Assembly: GCF_027887165.1 (NCBI RefSeq)
Contig: NC_077228.1
Coordinates: 101,589,362-101,653,361, forward strand
Source of the DNA: Monodelphis domestica
Taxonomy: Eukaryota > Chordata > Mammalia > Didelphimorphia > Didelphidae
Length of the DNA: 64,000 nt
Direction of reading: 5' to 3'
Each line of letters opens with the position of its first letter. The first letter of the stretch is position 1. Of this stretch, positions 47,285 through 57,101 are shown piece by piece. The notes under the pieces were generated by a model. The model was given only the letters and a program-made list of their open reading frames with translations, did no database searches and was not told the DNA's origin. Both the position numbers and the translations under genes were made by a program.

Positions 47285-47814
47285 ATGCACCTTTAGTAAA
47301 CAAAAGACTCCTTAGTGGTCAGAGGGGTAGAATACCTTGCTTCTTAGGAAGAGTTCTCCTTGTCATGATGGAGGATAGAGTGAATGCAGTCAATTGTACA
47401 CATATACACATTTCCCATTTATTGCCTAAACTCCTGACCTGAGGTGGATGCTCTCTCTGCTAGAGACAGCATTTAAAACCTTTGGTTTCCTGGGTTACAG
47501 AGCAATATTGCTATACAGACCTTTGAAGTGCCTGGCCAGACTAAATGAAATATCAAAGGGAGAAAATGAATCCACAGCATTTTAGTGTTGGGAGGGACTA
47601 CAGGCTATTTAGTTCAACACCTAGCTGGAGCACAGACCCCTCTGCAACATCCCTGGTGAGTGGCTATCAAGTCTCCATAGGAGCTCCTCTAGAAATGGGT
47701 CTGAAATCCAAAGCCAAAGGAAGAGGAAAAACAGAGCATGTAAGATGAAACACACACAGGAAAAAACCTTAAGGAGATCTATTCCACTTGCCACCTTCTC
47801 CGCAAAAGGAAAAC

Positions 47815-48225
47815 CCTTTTTTTAATTGATTTGTTTTGTTTCTACATTACAATCATGAGAGATTTCTTACAACAAACTAAAACAGTTAAGTTAAACTATA
47901 TAGTGACCCCATAAGACTGGGAAATATACCATTCTACCTCTACATCACTCATCACCACCTCTCTATTTTTGAAGGGGTTTTTAATTAAAAGGAATCTATT
48001 TTTCCTCTCTCCTTCCTTCTTCACCAATGGGAAAAAGAAGAGAAAATAAAAAGAAATTCCTTACAATAAATATGTATGATCAAGCAAAAAAAATTTCCTT
48101 ATTAACTATATTCAAAAATGTGTTTTTTTCTACACCCTAATTTTCTCACTTCTCATAGCTTAGGTCAGTTCCTTTATGGCATTAGTTTCATCATGTATTT
48201 CATTTCATCATTAGTCTCATCTCAT
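47815..48225 (-). mobile_element. L1 3' end, old subfamily
   Basis: T-rich start, then reverse-complement L1 3' text including 'cttccttcttcaccaatggg', 'aaaatttccttattaactat' and 'attcaaaaatgtgttttttt'. It is close in style to 31083-31280. Confidence 0.6.
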
Positions 48226-48227
48226 CA

Positions 48228-48475
48228 CCTGGGGCAACTAGGTGGCCCATTGGATAGAGTGCTGCTAGGTGTGGAATTAAGGAAACCTGAGTTCAAATCT
48301 AGTCTCAAGTACTTACTTGAGGTGTGAACCTGGACAAGTCGTTTAACCCTGTCTGCCTCAGTTTCCTCATCTGGAAGATGAGCTGGAGAAGGAAATGGCA
48401 AACCACTCCAGTGTCTTTGCCAGGAAAATCCCAAATGAGGTCACAAAGACTGAAATGGAACAGCAATATCATTTT
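48228..48475 (+). mobile_element. MAR1-like SINE, near full length
   Basis: 'ggggcaactaggtggcccat', 'aggaaacctgagttcaaatc', 'tgcctcagtttcctcatctg', 'gagaaggaaatggcaaacca', 'gtgtctttgccaggaaaatc' and 'gaggtcacaaagactgaaat'. Confidence 0.9.
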
Positions 48476-48479
48476 GGAA

Positions 48480-48970
48480 GTCCAAAGCATTTCTTTCCCT
48501 TATATTCCAATTCCCTGGCTTTTCAGAGCTTCTCTTCTAAGCTTAAAGCAAAATGTGACCTAGAATCCTTGTTGAAAGGTTTATATAGCTCAGGTTCTTA
48601 AGGTCAGAGCCTTCACTTACTGTACCTACAACTGAAAAGGACAAATGAAATATAACCAAAACTCCAAGCCCATTTCTCAGAGTCATGAGTCCTAAAGGAA
48701 AAGGAAACGTGCCCCTTCTCCTCTCCAGTTTAATGTATGACATCCATGCTGTGGGTGAAAGAAACTTCATCCTGGATAACACCAAAAAGAGAGCCTCCAT
48801 AAGGTAGAACTAAGGTTGCAGCTAGCTACAGCTACACAGCCAATGGAAGGAAGCTTCTTTCATTCACTGGATAGGCAAATGCTGGATGTCTTCACCCAAA
48901 AGCAGGTCTCTGGCATCTCCTACATGGGGACCTCTATCTTAAGAGGCTTGCATATGCACCAAAACCCATC
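48480..48970. other. Unrecognised stretch
   Basis: No repeat family or gene is recognised; overlapping short frames only. Confidence 0.3.
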
Positions 48971-48974
48971 TGAT

Positions 48975-49397
48975 GTTATGCAGTAAATTGTTCTGCTGGT
49001 ATTCTCACTTCTATTTACATAAGTCTCTTCAAACCATCTATTTTCTCATTTCTTATAGGACAATCGTATTTCATTGTTCTACAATTTATTCAGTCATTCC
49101 TCAATGGATAGAATCCCTTTAGCTTCTAAGAGGGTTTTGCCACCATAAGAAGAACCACTATAAAAACTTTTGTATGAAAAGGACTTTGATCTTTGGGAAG
49201 GAATAGGTGGAGTAGTGAAAAAAGCTAGGTCAAAGGGCATATGTTATTTAGTAACTTTAATCACTTTCCAAAATGGCGGTATCCATTCACAGGAACACCA
49301 ATGGTATATCAAAGTGCCTATTTTCTCACAGCTTCTCCAACATTTATCATGACCTTTTTTTTGTTTTCTTGGCCAATATGATACTATGAAGTAGGAT
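48975..49397 (-). mobile_element. L1, inverted 5' segment of a twin-primed copy
   Basis: Reverse-complement L1 ORF2-end and 3' text: 'taaattgttctgctggtatt', 'catttcttataggacaatcg', 'cagtcattcctcaatggata', 'caaaatggcggtatccattc', 'cttctccaacatttatcatg' and 'ttcttggccaatatg'. It meets a plus-strand L1 3' end at about 49398. Confidence 0.8.
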
Positions 49398-49690
49398 TTA
49401 TAAGAAAGAATGCTATCCACATCAAGAGTAAGAAATGTGAAAGAAAGCATATGACGTAGCACTTGTTTATATGGGTATAGAATTTGGGGTGTGGGTTTTA
49501 AAAATTACTCTATTACAAAAATGAATAATATGGAAATAGGATTTGAGTGATAATATATGCATAACCCAATGAAATTGCTTGTCAACTCAGGAAGGGGGGG
49601 TAGAGAAAAAGGGGGGGAGAGAAGGGGAGAGAGACAATAAGAATACTGTAATCATGGGAAAAAATTAAAAATTAAAAAAAAAATAAATTT
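49398..49690 (+). mobile_element. L1, 3' segment of a twin-primed copy
   Basis: Plus-strand L1 3' UTR: 'gaatgctatccacatcaaga', 'ataacccaatgaaattgctt', 'gtcaactcaggaaggggggg' and 'actgtaatcatgggaaaaaa', with an A-rich tail. Together with the inverted segment it forms the 5'-inversion structure of twin-primed L1 insertions. Confidence 0.85.
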
Positions 49691-50280
49691 CTTTCCATGT
49701 CCCAGTTTATGATCCTATGATCTCTCCAGTCAACTTTGAACACAGTGATTCGTTCAAGTAGCACCTCAGCTGTGGAAACCTCTCCTGTCTGCTGCTGATT
49801 CTGTCTCTCACGCATAGGGAAAGAGTAAGACAGTAAACCCTACATCATCATTTTTTATGGTGTCACCAATACCCATTGCCAAACACCAGTATTGCTAGCT
49901 AAGTTATGGGTCTCTGGCTAATAGCTGTTTAAAGTTCCCCAACTCATGAAGTCAGCTTCACTCTTAATGCTACACATTTAACAATGTGCCCGTTGCACCG
50001 GCATACCTCTGAAGCTGAAGTCAAAGCTATGAAATTTCTGCTCTGCCATGTAAACTGGGTCTACTTCCTGTGTAAAATCAGTTTACTCTATTTGCACTGA
50101 TAATACTGTATTTACCCTACACAATGCTTTACTATATAGACTCTCTTGGATCTGTTTGCCTACCTTTTTATTTGGTTGTTAAAAATGAAGCTTTAATGAA
50201 GGGAAGGGTTGAGTTTACTTGAAGACCATCATTATAATAAATGTGCAATGAAAGCAGTGAGCTTTAAAAATAGTGTGGAA
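49691..50280. other. Candidate single-copy stretch
   Basis: Repeat-free text with balanced composition to about 50270, such as 'ctacacaatgctttactata'. No coding frame. Confidence 0.3.
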
Positions 50281-50282
50281 TC

Positions 50283-50995
50283 AGTCAGGCACACTAATAG
50301 ACCATTGGTGGAACTGTGAAATGGTCCAACCATTCAGCAAGGCAATTTGGAATTAGGCTAAAAAGAAAAAAGCTAATTAAAGGTCCATACCCTTTTGACT
50401 CAGAAAGCACATTGCTAGACAAATACTCTGAGGAGATCAGAAACAAAAAAGACTTATGAACACCAAAATATTTATAGAAGCACTTTTTTGTGGCAGTAGA
50501 GAATTCAAAGCAAAATCAATGGTCATCGATTGGGGAATGGCTACACAAATGTAACAGAAAATTATGGCACCAAGAGAGGCAATTAATATGAAGAATTCTG
50601 AATCAGAACCAGCAAAACAATTTAAATGATAACTGTAACATGGTAAAAGGAAAGAACAACAGAACAAATGAAAAGGAAGACTTTATTATTATAATGGCAA
50701 AGCTTACCCTGGAGAAGAGTTACAAACATATTTCCTTCCCCTCTTACCACTACAGAGAGGGGAAATTATGCACATATAATATTGTGTGTAATATAAAACA
50801 TGATAAATACATGCAATATAAAACATGATATTAGGTAGAGTCAATGTGTTCTTAAGTTATGCCAAATTGCATTTCTCTCTTTTTTCATCTTTGTTACAAA
50901 GGACAGCTTGTAAGATAAGAGATGTAAGAGGAATGTTTTCAGAAATGAATATGATGAGAAATCAAAAGAAACTAATAAAAATAAAATCATTTTAG
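50283..50995 (+). mobile_element. L1 3' end, older subfamily
   Basis: 'attggtggaactgtgaaatg', 'atggtccaaccattcagcaa', 'aaaatatttatagaagcact', 'gattggggaatggctacaca', then a 3' UTR ending in an A-rich tail near 50985. Frames are broken. Confidence 0.8.
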
Positions 50996-51049
50996 CAGTG
51001 TGAAATTGATTCTAAGAGCCATCATGATGCAGTCATGTGATCAGTAATC

Positions 51050-51238
51050 TGTAGAATTTTAGAAGACAGAGAAGTATCAAAGATCAACTAGTTCAACCTT
51101 ACTTTGAGAGGTAATGGAATTGAAGCCCTGACGGGGGGAATCATGACTTAAAGTCATATAAAAGATTAGAGGATGGGCTAGGAATAGAGCCCAGGTGCCC
51201 TGCTGCCACTGTTCTTCCCATTACATAGCACTGGTCTC
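51050..51238 (-). repeat. MIR-like SINE
   Basis: 'gacttaaagtcatataaaag' and 'gaatagagcccaggtgccct'. A second MIR-like trace (plus strand, 51280-51370) follows, then AT-rich DNA with TATA-rich text at 51535-51600. Confidence 0.55.
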
Positions 51239-51850
51239 TGTTAAGTAGAAGTATTGTTGTTATGATTATAAGCTAAGGAAAGCTGTGTAGTGTAAAGGTC
51301 AAAGACTGTAGGGATGTTACCTTTCCTCTCTGGGCATCAGTTTCCCATTAAATGAGAAAGTTTAAATAGCATACTAAGGAAAGGTAAGAAAATGACAATC
51401 ATTTCTGACTCATGCTTTTTTCTCAGCTCTGAACAGCTAAATTATCAATACATGGAGGGTAGTTTAGAATATTCTTGAGGAATTTGCATTTATACATTCA
51501 TACTGATATATTTGGATTTATAATGCATTTGTACATTACATATATAAATATACACTTATATTATATACTATATACACATATATATTACTTAGTGTGTGCA
51601 TTATAGGCATAGGTGCACATATATTGAATTTTATCAAATATATAAATGTAGATATTCCAGGTAAGAGTGATAGTTATAGATTTAGATATAAATAGCAATA
51701 AATATCAACACTGATACATAATGGAAAGATGGAAGGCAAGGAGAGGCTTCACAAATTTTTGTCTAAGACAGATGCAGAGAAAACAAAACCCTGTTTATTA
51801 TTTGTTAATTTACAAGATTTGTAGATTATAAGAAAGTATTCAACTTAGAG

Positions 51851-51863
51851 CAAAATAGAGTCA
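51851..51863 (+). repeat. Target-site duplication of the ELOVL6 retrocopy, left copy
   Basis: caaaatagagtca, identical to 54918-54930. It touches the T9 run that is the retrocopy's A tail. Confidence 0.9.
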
Positions 51864-51872
51864 TTTTTTTTT
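51864..51872 (-). other. A9 tail of the retrocopy (T9 on the plus strand)
   Basis: Lies directly between the left duplication and the 3' UTR end. Short compared with young L1-made copies, so it has eroded or was short at insertion. Confidence 0.85.
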
Positions 51873-51909
51873 AATTGGTAAAAACCATTCACACCGAATG
51901 GAATGTAAC

Positions 51910-51915
51910 TTTATT
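51910..51915 (-). terminator. Polyadenylation signal AATAAA
   Basis: TTTATT on the plus strand. It sits 37 nt upstream of the A9 tail on the coding strand, somewhat beyond the usual 10-30 nt, and fits the end of the parental mRNA. Confidence 0.8.
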
Positions 51916-51936
51916 CTTTTTTTTTCCTTTTAATGC

Positions 51937-52012
51937 CTCACACACACACACACACACGCACGCACACGCACACACACGCACGCACACGCACACACACGCA
52001 CACACACACACA
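51937..52012 (+). repeat. (CA)n with CG interruptions, in the retrocopy 3' UTR
   Basis: CACACA blocks broken by CGCA units at regular places. CpG steps inside a CA array point to limited deamination. Confidence 0.95.
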
Positions 52013-53899
52013 AAGCCCTTGTCATCTTTGACAGAAAACCAGAGCAGCTCCATTTCATGAATGATAGCACAATTAAAGCTAAAATAATACAAAAATAATT
52101 TGAAAAATTCCTTGTACTGTACACTCTCCAATAAAGCAAGAAAGATAAATGACCATCTTTTTCTAATAGCCAGAAAAATGTGTGTCTACTCAGTTGGGCT
52201 TTGCAGTTCAGTTCGGTGCGGCCCACACAGTGTGCATAATGTGTGTGGTCAAATGGATAGTTCCTATGCAGAATAGAAGCCCCTAATCGGTTTATCTATT
52301 TTCTTCTAATTTTTAAACTACTTAACAATTTAGAGTACTACAGTATCACGAGAAACAATGACTTTACATGATTGCTTCTTTGAAATACTAAGAACTTGTA
52401 CACACTTATTTGGCTTGTAAAGGACTGAAATATTACAGATAACGTAATCTAACTTTGCCTTTAGAGAATATGGCTCTTAAAAACTGATTCTCTGAATTCC
52501 AGAGTGAGGGACCTTGTTTGACTTCTGAAGCTAACTTGGATGGGGTCAATGGGCCGGTGTTGTCTTCCCTGTGGTTTTTAAATGGATTTCAAAACTTGAG
52601 GGGTTCATTCTTTAGGGGTCTTGGATTTTCGACCGTCAGGGCCAAATGTGTTCCCTTGTATTCTCTGAGAGGAGGGCACTTTTAAACACCTCTACCCTGC
52701 TTGGGTGGCGGGCGTACGAGGTGCAAAAAACACAGTGTTAACTCAATACTGCATATAATTCTTGAAAGTCACAAAAAAATAGAAAATGTGTACCATATCA
52801 CAGGTTTTTACATTGAAAGCTCTGTGTGTGTGTGTGCGTGTGAGAGAGAGAGTGATTATATAGAGGAATATACATGTTGCCCACATTTATGAAATCTTGT
52901 GTCTTCTTTTTCCTGAAAATCCCTCTCTCATGCCCCTCCGAAAACTTTCTAGCCAGTAAAGGATCAATTTTCATATTATTTGGTTGTGGTTTTTGCCTTC
53001 TTCTTCTTCATCTTCTTTTTTAAAAAATTGTTTCCCATTCTCCCTCCCCTCCCAAGTTTCTTTTTAAAAGTCTCAGACAAGAGAACAAAGATTAACCTCT
53101 TTTATGCAGTAATAGAAATCGCTGGACTTCCATTGGAAATGCACTTGGAAAATTCTCTCATTTGGAACTGGGCAGTCATGTTTTATTCATTTTAAAAACC
53201 TGGTCAAAGGATCATCCCCCAGCTGGTTTTTGTATACTCACTAGCAAAAGGGCTGCCTACAATTTCTAGATTGCAGTAGGAAAAGCTTTCCCCTTCCTCG
53301 TCAAGTTATGGCTCAGGACAACCTTAATAAACCGTCTAGATACCTCTTCCATTTGGCCTAAAATTGCCAGCCATTCCCAAGGAGCGTTTTCATGTCTGCC
53401 AAAGCATTGGTTCTACGGCACACCCCTGCACCTCCACCAATTTTGTCTTTTTTCTTGTTGGCTCGAGTTTAGTGTTGAAAAAAGATTAGAAAGGATATAG
53501 AAATAAGTTGATTTTTTTTGTTTTGTTTTGTTTTTAGTAAAAGTCTTCTGTCCTTAGGGAAATATAACACTTATTAAATATTTTTTCATAAAATTTGTTA
53601 ATAACCTTCATTTGCCTTTTCTTTCTTTCATTTTTTTCCCCTAGAGTCGACAGGTACGGGAGGGATAGTGTCTCTCAGCAGCAGTCCTTTAAGATGGAGT
53701 TGAACTCAGTGAGTCCTCACCATAAAAGGATCATAAACTTACTGGGTTAGATCAACCTAGTTACCCCTAAGCTGCCAAGTTTTGTTTTAAATTATTATTA
53801 TTTTTAGCTGCACCATATATGATTCCTTGTGCCATTTTCTTTTGTCTGTTTTTTTTTTCTTGATGACCCTGAGCGATGGCTTCCTTCTCAGTTCCAACA

Positions 53900-54697
53900 T
53901 TATTCAGCCTTCCTTGTTTTCCTCATTTTGCCGATGTAGGCTTCAAAGAAAAAATGACAGAAGAGTACAAAGTAGCTGACGTACATGAGAGAAGACCAGA
54001 TGATATTCTGAACATGAGAGTGGCATTGGTCTTGCTGCATCCAGTAGAAGACCAGGTAATTGACTACGAGACCCATCAACATCTGTGTGATCTGGGAGAG
54101 GGTGATGAACATAGCAAACTTCCTGGAGACCCGGAAGCCCGCCGCCCGCAGGGCGTAGTAAGAGTACATCACCGCGTGCACCCCGTAGTTCATCGTCATG
54201 AACCAGCCGCCTCCAGCCACCATGTCCTTGTAAGAGTACCAAGAGTAGAGAAGCACAGTGATATGGTGGTACCAATGCAGAAAGATGAGTTTCTGTTTTC
54301 TAAGAATAATGAATATTGTATCTCCAAGTTCCGGTGCTTTGCTTAATACAAATGCATAAGCCCAAAATTTGCTGACAGGTCCAATGTAAAAACTCTGATC
54401 ACAAACTGATTGCTTCAGGCCTTTGGTCATCAAAATGTACACCATATAAGCACCAGTTCGAAGAGCACCGAATATACTGAAGACTGCAAGGCTCAGGGAC
54501 CACAACACAAGAGGTTTCCTCAGCTCAAACTTTGCTCGCTTGTTCATTAGGTGCCGACCACCGAATATAAAGGCAGCATACAGCGCTGAAAACAAGAACG
54601 ATTTCTTCCAGTTCTCTTGCATCCACTGGATGGCTTCATTCTCGTTGAATTGCTTTTCAAATTCATATTCTTGCAAAGTCAACACTGACATGTTCAT
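53900..54697 (-). CDS. ELOVL6: Intact intronless ELOVL6: very-long-chain fatty acid elongase 6 (retrocopy)
   Basis: ELOVL6 is an ER-membrane 3-ketoacyl-CoA synthase that extends C12-C16 acyl-CoAs (mainly C16 to C18) with malonyl-CoA. The 265-residue frame has the family's normal length and no stop or frameshift. It starts [16 protein letters not shown], as I recall for the mammalian protein. Visible are the KAPELGDT segment (120-127), the catalytic histidine box HWYHH (141-145), the [17 protein letters not shown] segment (169-185), several hydrophobic membrane spans and a basic tail (KMRKTRKAE). The start is chosen because it matches the known N-terminus; a second ATG is codon 3. From memory it differs from the human protein at roughly a dozen sites, several in the last 60 residues (for example L210, Y218, Q222, V229); this was not computed. 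High CpG is retained around 54125-54200. Being intronless within a duplicated target site, it is a retrocopy of a spliced parent that must lie elsewhere. Whether it is transcribed is unknown. Confidence 0.92.
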   Translation of the reverse strand: MNMSVLTLQEYEFEKQFNENEAIQWMQENWKKSFLFSALYAAFIFGGRHLMNKRAKFELRKPLVLWSLSLAVFSIFGALRTGAYMVYILMTKGLKQSVCDQSFYIGPVSKFWAYAFVLSKAPELGDTIFIILRKQKLIFLHWYHHITVLLYSWYSYKDMVAGGGWFMTMNYGVHAVMYSYYALRAAGFRVSRKFAMFITLSQITQMLMGLVVNYLVFYWMQQDQCHSHVQNIIWSSLMYVSYFVLFCHFFFEAYIGKMRKTRKAE

Positions 54698-54917
54698 TGG
54701 AACTGGTTCTCTGAGTCCCTGCGTATTCTATATAAAAATATGTAAATTATCTGCAAAAAGCCTTTTCTCCCCTTTCTAGTATTCTCTACGGTCCTTCCCC
54801 CACCCACCCCCCAATTTCTCCTTCTCCCGGTGCAGCCTCTCTTGTCTCTCTCAGCTGTATCCTGGATTTAGCATTGCTTTTTCCTGCCCTTCCTATTCTC
54901 CTTCTCCGGTGTCTGGC
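54698..54917 (-). promoter_or_regulatory. 5' leader of the ELOVL6 retrocopy with a short upstream frame
   Basis: 220 nt between the coding start and the right duplication, purine-rich and moderately GC-rich near its 5' end. An upstream ATG at 54872-54874 opens a 7-codon frame (MLNPGYS) that stops at 54851-54853, well before the main start. The leader suggests a near full-length mRNA was copied. There is no evident promoter here, since a retrocopy does not carry its parent's upstream promoter. Confidence 0.65.
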
Positions 54918-54930
54918 CAAAATAGAGTCA
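54918..54930 (+). repeat. Target-site duplication of the ELOVL6 retrocopy, right copy
   Basis: caaaatagagtca, identical to 51851-51863. The next base (t) is also shared, so it could be counted as 14 bp. Confidence 0.9.
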
Positions 54931-55022
54931 TAAAAGGAATTACTTTTGCATTTGCAGGACATTCTCCATGATGATGATGAACCTCTTTGCAGAGCACACA
55001 CCCCTATTTTATGCCTCCTTTG

Positions 55023-55090
55023 ATGACACACACACATACATATTATAAACCTGTATATATATACATATATGTACACACACACATACTTAT
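55023..55090 (+). repeat. CA/TA-rich simple sequence
   Basis: CACACATACA runs flank a TATATACATATATG core. Confidence 0.8.
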
Positions 55091-55099
55091 GTATGCCTA

Positions 55100-55400
55100 T
55101 CTATTTGGTTCCTTTCATTTTTGTCCATGACCTTGTTGGCATTTGTGCCTACCAACAGAATTTTTGGTTCCAGTGCTATGGACATTTTAATTATTATATT
55201 TGTGTAATCCCAATTACTTTCCAAAATGATTGTACCAATCTATAGCTTCAACAAAAATACATTTTCTTTTATTTCCATACCATTCCTTTCTTTCTACAAC
55301 CTTTCTAACATGTTCCATTCCTGACTTTTTGTCATCTTTACCAATTTGCTAGCTTCATGTTTTGAAAACAATTCTATTTTTAAAACAAGCATTACAAGAT
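55100..55400 (-). repeat. Old L1 ORF2-end fragment
   Basis: 'ttactttccaaaatgattgt' then 'accaatctatagcttcaac' and 'cttctttctacaacctttct'-type text parallel the L1 segment at 57200-57310 ('aattgccctccagaatggtt', 'cacatcccctccagcattca') in diverged form. Confidence 0.5.
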
Positions 55401-56464
55401 GTTGTCACATCTCTCATCTCTCCATTTGAGAGGAAAACAAATATTTGTTGACTAAAGCAATCTCTGATCTCTGATGGCATCCTTGCTGTAGAATTTGATC
55501 GATATTATTTAAAATGCTAAAGGAAAATACTAATAATCAGAGTAAATGAATTTTCTTTTGTTCCCTTCCCATTTTATGACACTTATTTTGTTTGAATAAG
55601 TCAAGTTAGAGTTGTAATTACACAATATCTTCTTAGACCTCTTTTCTTCTTATTTGTTATTGATTTTTATTTTTGCTCTAATCAATAGTCTTGCTTCATA
55701 GACTTAACTTCCCTTACAATTAAAACCACTTTGATTCCAAAATTATTCTACTGTTGATTATCAGGCATTGTCTGCATTAGATATATTTGATTTCATTTTT
55801 CGTGATGATCAGAATTCACCAAGTCCAGAGACTTTTAACTTTTCTTCTTAAAGAAAATTCATAATGTAGGGCAGTGAATCTATTGAATTATCTAAAAAGT
55901 CTTCAGCTACTTTCATTTCTTAACCTCAAACCTTATTTTCCCCCTTGTACCTACTTTGGCATGGAAGAAATGGAAATTCTTGGGTACATGATTTGGAGGA
56001 TATTATTAGGAACTTTCCTAAGATTTTTATATTGCAACCTCTACAACAATATTGGTACATGAGATATTTTTCTTTATGGCATTTTTTTTTCATTTACACC
56101 TATAATGAGCCCTATGTGGCAACATAGTCAAGGTTCTTAGGAAATTATTTCTTGTTTCCTTTGAACACAATAAAATCAACTCTAACAATGCTTTTATTTG
56201 CTTCTCTGAGAAAAAAACTCTGAGTCATACTTCCATTTAGCTGCAACTTCCTTCTGTATTCTGGATTGATTTATAACAAGAATATAAACATTTATGTGAT
56301 TGCCTTTCTCCAGTTGTGCACTGATTTGTTCACTGAGCAAACTCTCATATTAAATTAAGCATTAAATTAACTTTTATCAGTGATTAAAATACTGCTTGAT
56401 TCCTAGTACCCTTTGCCTCCTTTTTCACCATTGTGTCACCATCATCTCAAATTCCAGGAATTTA
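55401..56464. other. AT-rich DNA, nothing recognised
   Basis: No repeat family or coding frame is recognised. This is the locus into which the L1 at 56482 inserted; it resumes at 62999. Confidence 0.35.
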
Positions 56465-56481
56465 GATTAATGTCCTATTTC
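56465..56481 (+). repeat. Target-site duplication of the full-length L1, left copy
   Basis: gattaatgtcctatttc, identical to 62982-62998 and directly followed by the T13 tail. Confidence 0.95.
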
Positions 56482-56499
56482 TTTTTTTTTTTTTAATTT

Positions 56500-57101
56500 T
56501 AAACATTATTTTATTTGGTCATTTCCAAACATTATTCACTGGAAACAAAGATCATTTTCTTTTCCTCCCCGCCCCCCCCCCCCACCACGTTTCCCTCTCC
56601 CATAGCAGACACACAATTCCACTGGGTATCACATGTGTTCTTGACTCGAACCCATTTCCCTGTTGTTGGTATTTGCATTAGAGTGTTCATTTAGAGTCTC
56701 TCCTCAGTCATATCCCCTCAACCCCTGTAGTCAAGCAGTTGCTTTTCATCGGTGTTTTTACTCCCACAGTTTATCCTCTGCTTGTGGATAGTATTTTTTA
56801 GATCCCTGCAGATTGTTCAGGGACATTGCATTGACACTAATGGAGAAGTCCATTACCTTCGATTGTACCACAATGTATCAGTCTCTGTGTACAATGTTTT
56901 CCTGGTTCTGCTCCTTTCGCTCTGCATCACTTCCTGGAGGTTGTTCCAGTCTCCATGGAATTCCTCCACTTTATTATTCCTTTTAACACAATAGTATTCC
57001 ATCACCAACATATAACACAATTTGTTCAGCCATTCCCCAATTGATGGGCATCCCCTAGTTTTCCAATTTTTGGCCACCACAAAGAGTGCAGCTATAAATA
57101 T
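56500..57101 (-). other. L1 3' UTR with conserved G-rich tract
   Basis: On the coding strand a run of about 12 G followed by CGGGGAGG lies near 56567-56585. The same tract is recognisable in the L1 ends at 19755, 38205, 45710 and 49595. This is the polypurine/G-quadruplex-prone motif known from mammalian L1 3' UTRs. Confidence 0.75.

Larger units (their letters stand above)
51864..54917 (-). mobile_element. ELOVL6 processed retrocopy (whole insertion)
   Basis: About 3.05 kb between two identical 13-bp direct repeats. Read on the minus strand it holds a 220-nt 5' leader, a continuous 265-codon ELOVL6 coding region, about 2 kb of 3' UTR, an AATAAA signal and a terminal A9. The family's usual genes are spliced, whereas the coding region here has no introns. 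Lack of introns, an A tail and a target-site duplication together define an LINE-mobilised mRNA copy. The 3' UTR has gained or kept CA/CG repeats (51937-52012) and a TG/AG run (about 52821-52852). Confidence 0.93.

Noticed and set aside
53876-54346. 156-codon plus-strand frame and 110-codon second minus frame over ELOVL6
   Set aside because: Shadows of the ELOVL6 coding sequence; no family resemblance of their own.
54698-54760. Splice-acceptor-like text (…atacgcag then ggactcag) just upstream of the ELOVL6 start
   Set aside because: The segment further upstream is still inside the duplicated target site, so it is mRNA leader rather than intron; the A tail also argues for a retrocopy.
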